Positions 62,648 through 64,000 of a DNA stretch of 64,000 bases are shown piece after piece; position 1 is the first letter of the stretch, and every line of letters begins with the position of its first letter. A program made the translations under genes and the position numbers. Origin of the DNA: an uncultured Oscillospiraceae bacterium (lineage in GTDB: Bacteria > Bacillota > Clostridia > Oscillospirales > Ruminococcaceae); NCBI GenBank assembly GCA_910577565.1, contig CAJTNJ010000001.1:62001-126000 (forward strand), read 5' to 3'. Under the pieces are notes generated by a model that saw only the letters and a list, made by a program, of their open reading frames with translations, did not search any database and was not told the DNA's origin.

Positions 62648-64000
62648 TTGTCTACTAATACAGAATTGTTCTTCAAACAACATAAATTTAAAAAAATAGC
62701 ATTTATTGGTATGGGCATATCAAATTTCGATAGCATAAAGCTATTTTTGAATAGAGACATAAATGTTACTGTCCTTGATAAATCAAGCAAAGAAAATTTG
62801 GGCAAAAATGCAGATGTTTTAGAAAAATTAGGCGCTAAATTCATTTGCGGGGATAATTACTTGGATTGTTTATATGACTTTGATATAGTGGTTCGTTCAC
62901 CAGGTGTATACTTTAACAAAACTCAAATTCAAAAAGCTATAAAATACGGAACTGTAGTTACATCGGAAATGGAGCTGTTTTTTGAACTATGTCCATGCAC
63001 TATAATAGGAATTACGGGTTCCGATGGCAAAACAACAACTACAACCTTAATTACCGAAATGCTAAAATTTGAAGGCTATAATGTTCACGTTGGCGGAAAC
63101 ATAGGAAAAGCATTGCTTCCAAAAATAGATAAAATTAAAACGTCAGATATAGCTGTCGTTGAACTTTCAAGTTTTCAACTGATTTCGATGAGAAGATCTC
63201 CGGATATAGCAGTCATAACAAATATTGCTCCAAACCATCTCGATGTCCATGGTACTATGGAGGAATATATAGGCGCTAAACAAAACATAATATTGCATCA
63301 AAATGAGTTTGGCAAATCAGTTCTTAATTTGGATAATGAACTTTCAAACTCACAAGAAACACTTGCAAGAGGTGTTGTAAAAAAATTCAGCAGAAAAAAT
63401 AAAGTAGAATATGGAGCATTTTTTGATGAGTCCAATCAAAAAATCTATTTTTCTAAACATGGTAACATATCAGATGTGTTAGATCGCAATGACATTAAAA
63501 TACCGGGCATTCATAATGTGGAAAATTATCTGGCGGCAATAACAGCTGTTTTTGATCTGGTTTCTATACCTACAATAAAAAAAGTTGCAAAAACATTTAA
63601 TGGTGTTGCGCATAGAATAGAGCTAATCAAAGAAACAGGTGGCGTACGCTGGTATAATGATTCTATTGCAACTAGCCCCTCAAGAACAATAGCAGGACTT
63701 GATTCGTTTAACGATAAAATTATATTGATAGCCGGCGGATATGACAAAAATTTATCTTATGATTCTTTAGCAGCTAAACTTATAGAAAAAACAAAAGCTC
63801 TGGTTTTGATGGGTAAAACTGCAAAAAAAATCGAGCAAGCTTTAAAAAAACATGAATTGTATGATGGTAATAATCCAATTATATATAATGTAAGCAACAT
63901 GGAAGAGGCAGTAGAACTTGCAAATAAAATCTCTAAAAATGGTGATGTAGTTTCACTTTCTCCCGCTTCAGCCAGCTTTGATCTTTATAAGAATTTTGAA
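62648..64000 (+). CDS. murD: UDP-N-acetylmuramoylalanine--D-glutamate ligase (3' end outside window)
   Basis: 451 codons are visible. It adds D-Glu to UDP-MurNAc-L-Ala in peptidoglycan synthesis. The N-terminal Rossmann-like domain has AFIGMGISN. The ATP-binding motif is GITGSDGKTTTTTLI. Other Mur motifs are VELSSFQL, ITNIAPNHLDVHGTMEEYI, PGIHNVENYLAA, RIELIKETGGVRWYNDSIATSPSRTIAGL and the terminal SLSPASASFDLYKNFE. TTG 62648-62650 is 7 bases after GGAGG. The frame is open to the window end, with only the last few residues missing. Confidence 0.96.
   Translation, partial: MSTNTELFFKQHKFKKIAFIGMGISNFDSIKLFLNRDINVTVLDKSSKENLGKNADVLEKLGAKFICGDNYLDCLYDFDIVVRSPGVYFNKTQIQKAIKYGTVVTSEMELFFELCPCTIIGITGSDGKTTTTTLITEMLKFEGYNVHVGGNIGKALLPKIDKIKTSDIAVVELSSFQLISMRRSPDIAVITNIAPNHLDVHGTMEEYIGAKQNIILHQNEFGKSVLNLDNELSNSQETLARGVVKKFSRKNKVEYGAFFDESNQKIYFSKHGNISDVLDRNDIKIPGIHNVENYLAAITAVFDLVSIPTIKKVAKTFNGVAHRIELIKETGGVRWYNDSIATSPSRTIAGLDSFNDKIILIAGGYDKNLSYDSLAAKLIEKTKALVLMGKTAKKIEQALKKHELYDGNNPIIYNVSNMEEAVELANKISKNGDVVSLSPASASFDLYKNFE

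Noticed and set aside
1..64000. tRNA, rRNA, CRISPR arrays, prophage modules
   Set aside because: Scanned the intergenic stretches by eye; no cloverleaf, rRNA segment, repeat-spacer pattern or phage genes seen.

Overview
The window is AT-rich (roughly 30% GC) chromosomal DNA from an endospore-forming, low-GC member of the Clostridia. The sporulation genes are spoIVB, cotJABC and the tepA-ftsK/spoIIIE pair. Housekeeping genes are gapA, pyrG, trpS, ilvE, secG, rnr, murD and a split transketolase. Ribosome binding sites are strong GGAGG types. TTG and GTG starts are common: the MBL-fold gene, trpS, a lipoprotein, cotJA, the amino acid permease, the first NRPS, the peptidase and murD. No tRNA, rRNA, CRISPR array or prophage was seen.

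Layout. 0-7 kb (minus strand): a two-component system (kinase cut by the window edge), the cell-division block tepA - ftsK - MBL-fold hydrolase - DUF3006, and an LCP-family wall ligase. 7-20 kb: two PLP aminotransferases, trpS, ilvE, spoIVB, a bioY operon, gapA, an orphan cytosolic histidine kinase and pyrG. 21-24 kb: secG-rnr, with a duplicated fragment of the rnr 3' end beside it. 23.8-35.4 kb: two decayed IS481-type elements in opposite orientation bracket about 9.6 kb. That segment carries an iron alcohol dehydrogenase, a large secreted wall hydrolase, two tandem membrane paralogues, a 5'-nucleotidase/beta-lactamase-like pair and cotJABC. 35.5-48 kb: a DAHP synthase-prephenate dehydrogenase operon with a transcription attenuator, an amino acid permease, split transketolase, a P-type ATPase and queH. 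48-62.6 kb: a GT39 glycosyltransferase, then a compact nonribosomal peptide cluster, then IS1-like debris. The window closes in murD.

Two systems stand out. (1) The cluster at 50.2-60.9 kb encodes, in one direction from one visible promoter, a C-A-T-E NRPS, a type II thioesterase, a C-A-T NRPS, an Sfp-type PPTase and a membrane-anchored beta-lactamase-fold serine peptidase with three C-terminal helices. The A-domain codes, read by eye, are DLTKIGEVGK (Asn) and DILQLGMVWK (Gly). An N-acyl-D-Asn loading module next to a ClbP-shaped peptidase is the logic of prodrug-activated antibiotics and of colibactin, here in a very small clostridial form. (2) The aroF-tyrA operon is preceded by a sigma-A promoter, a 34-codon leader peptide rich in Phe and Tyr, a perfect 11-bp terminator, and a 16-position antiterminator helix that competes with it. 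This is a ribosome-mediated attenuator responding to Phe/Tyr. Coordinates and residue alignments were worked out by hand.
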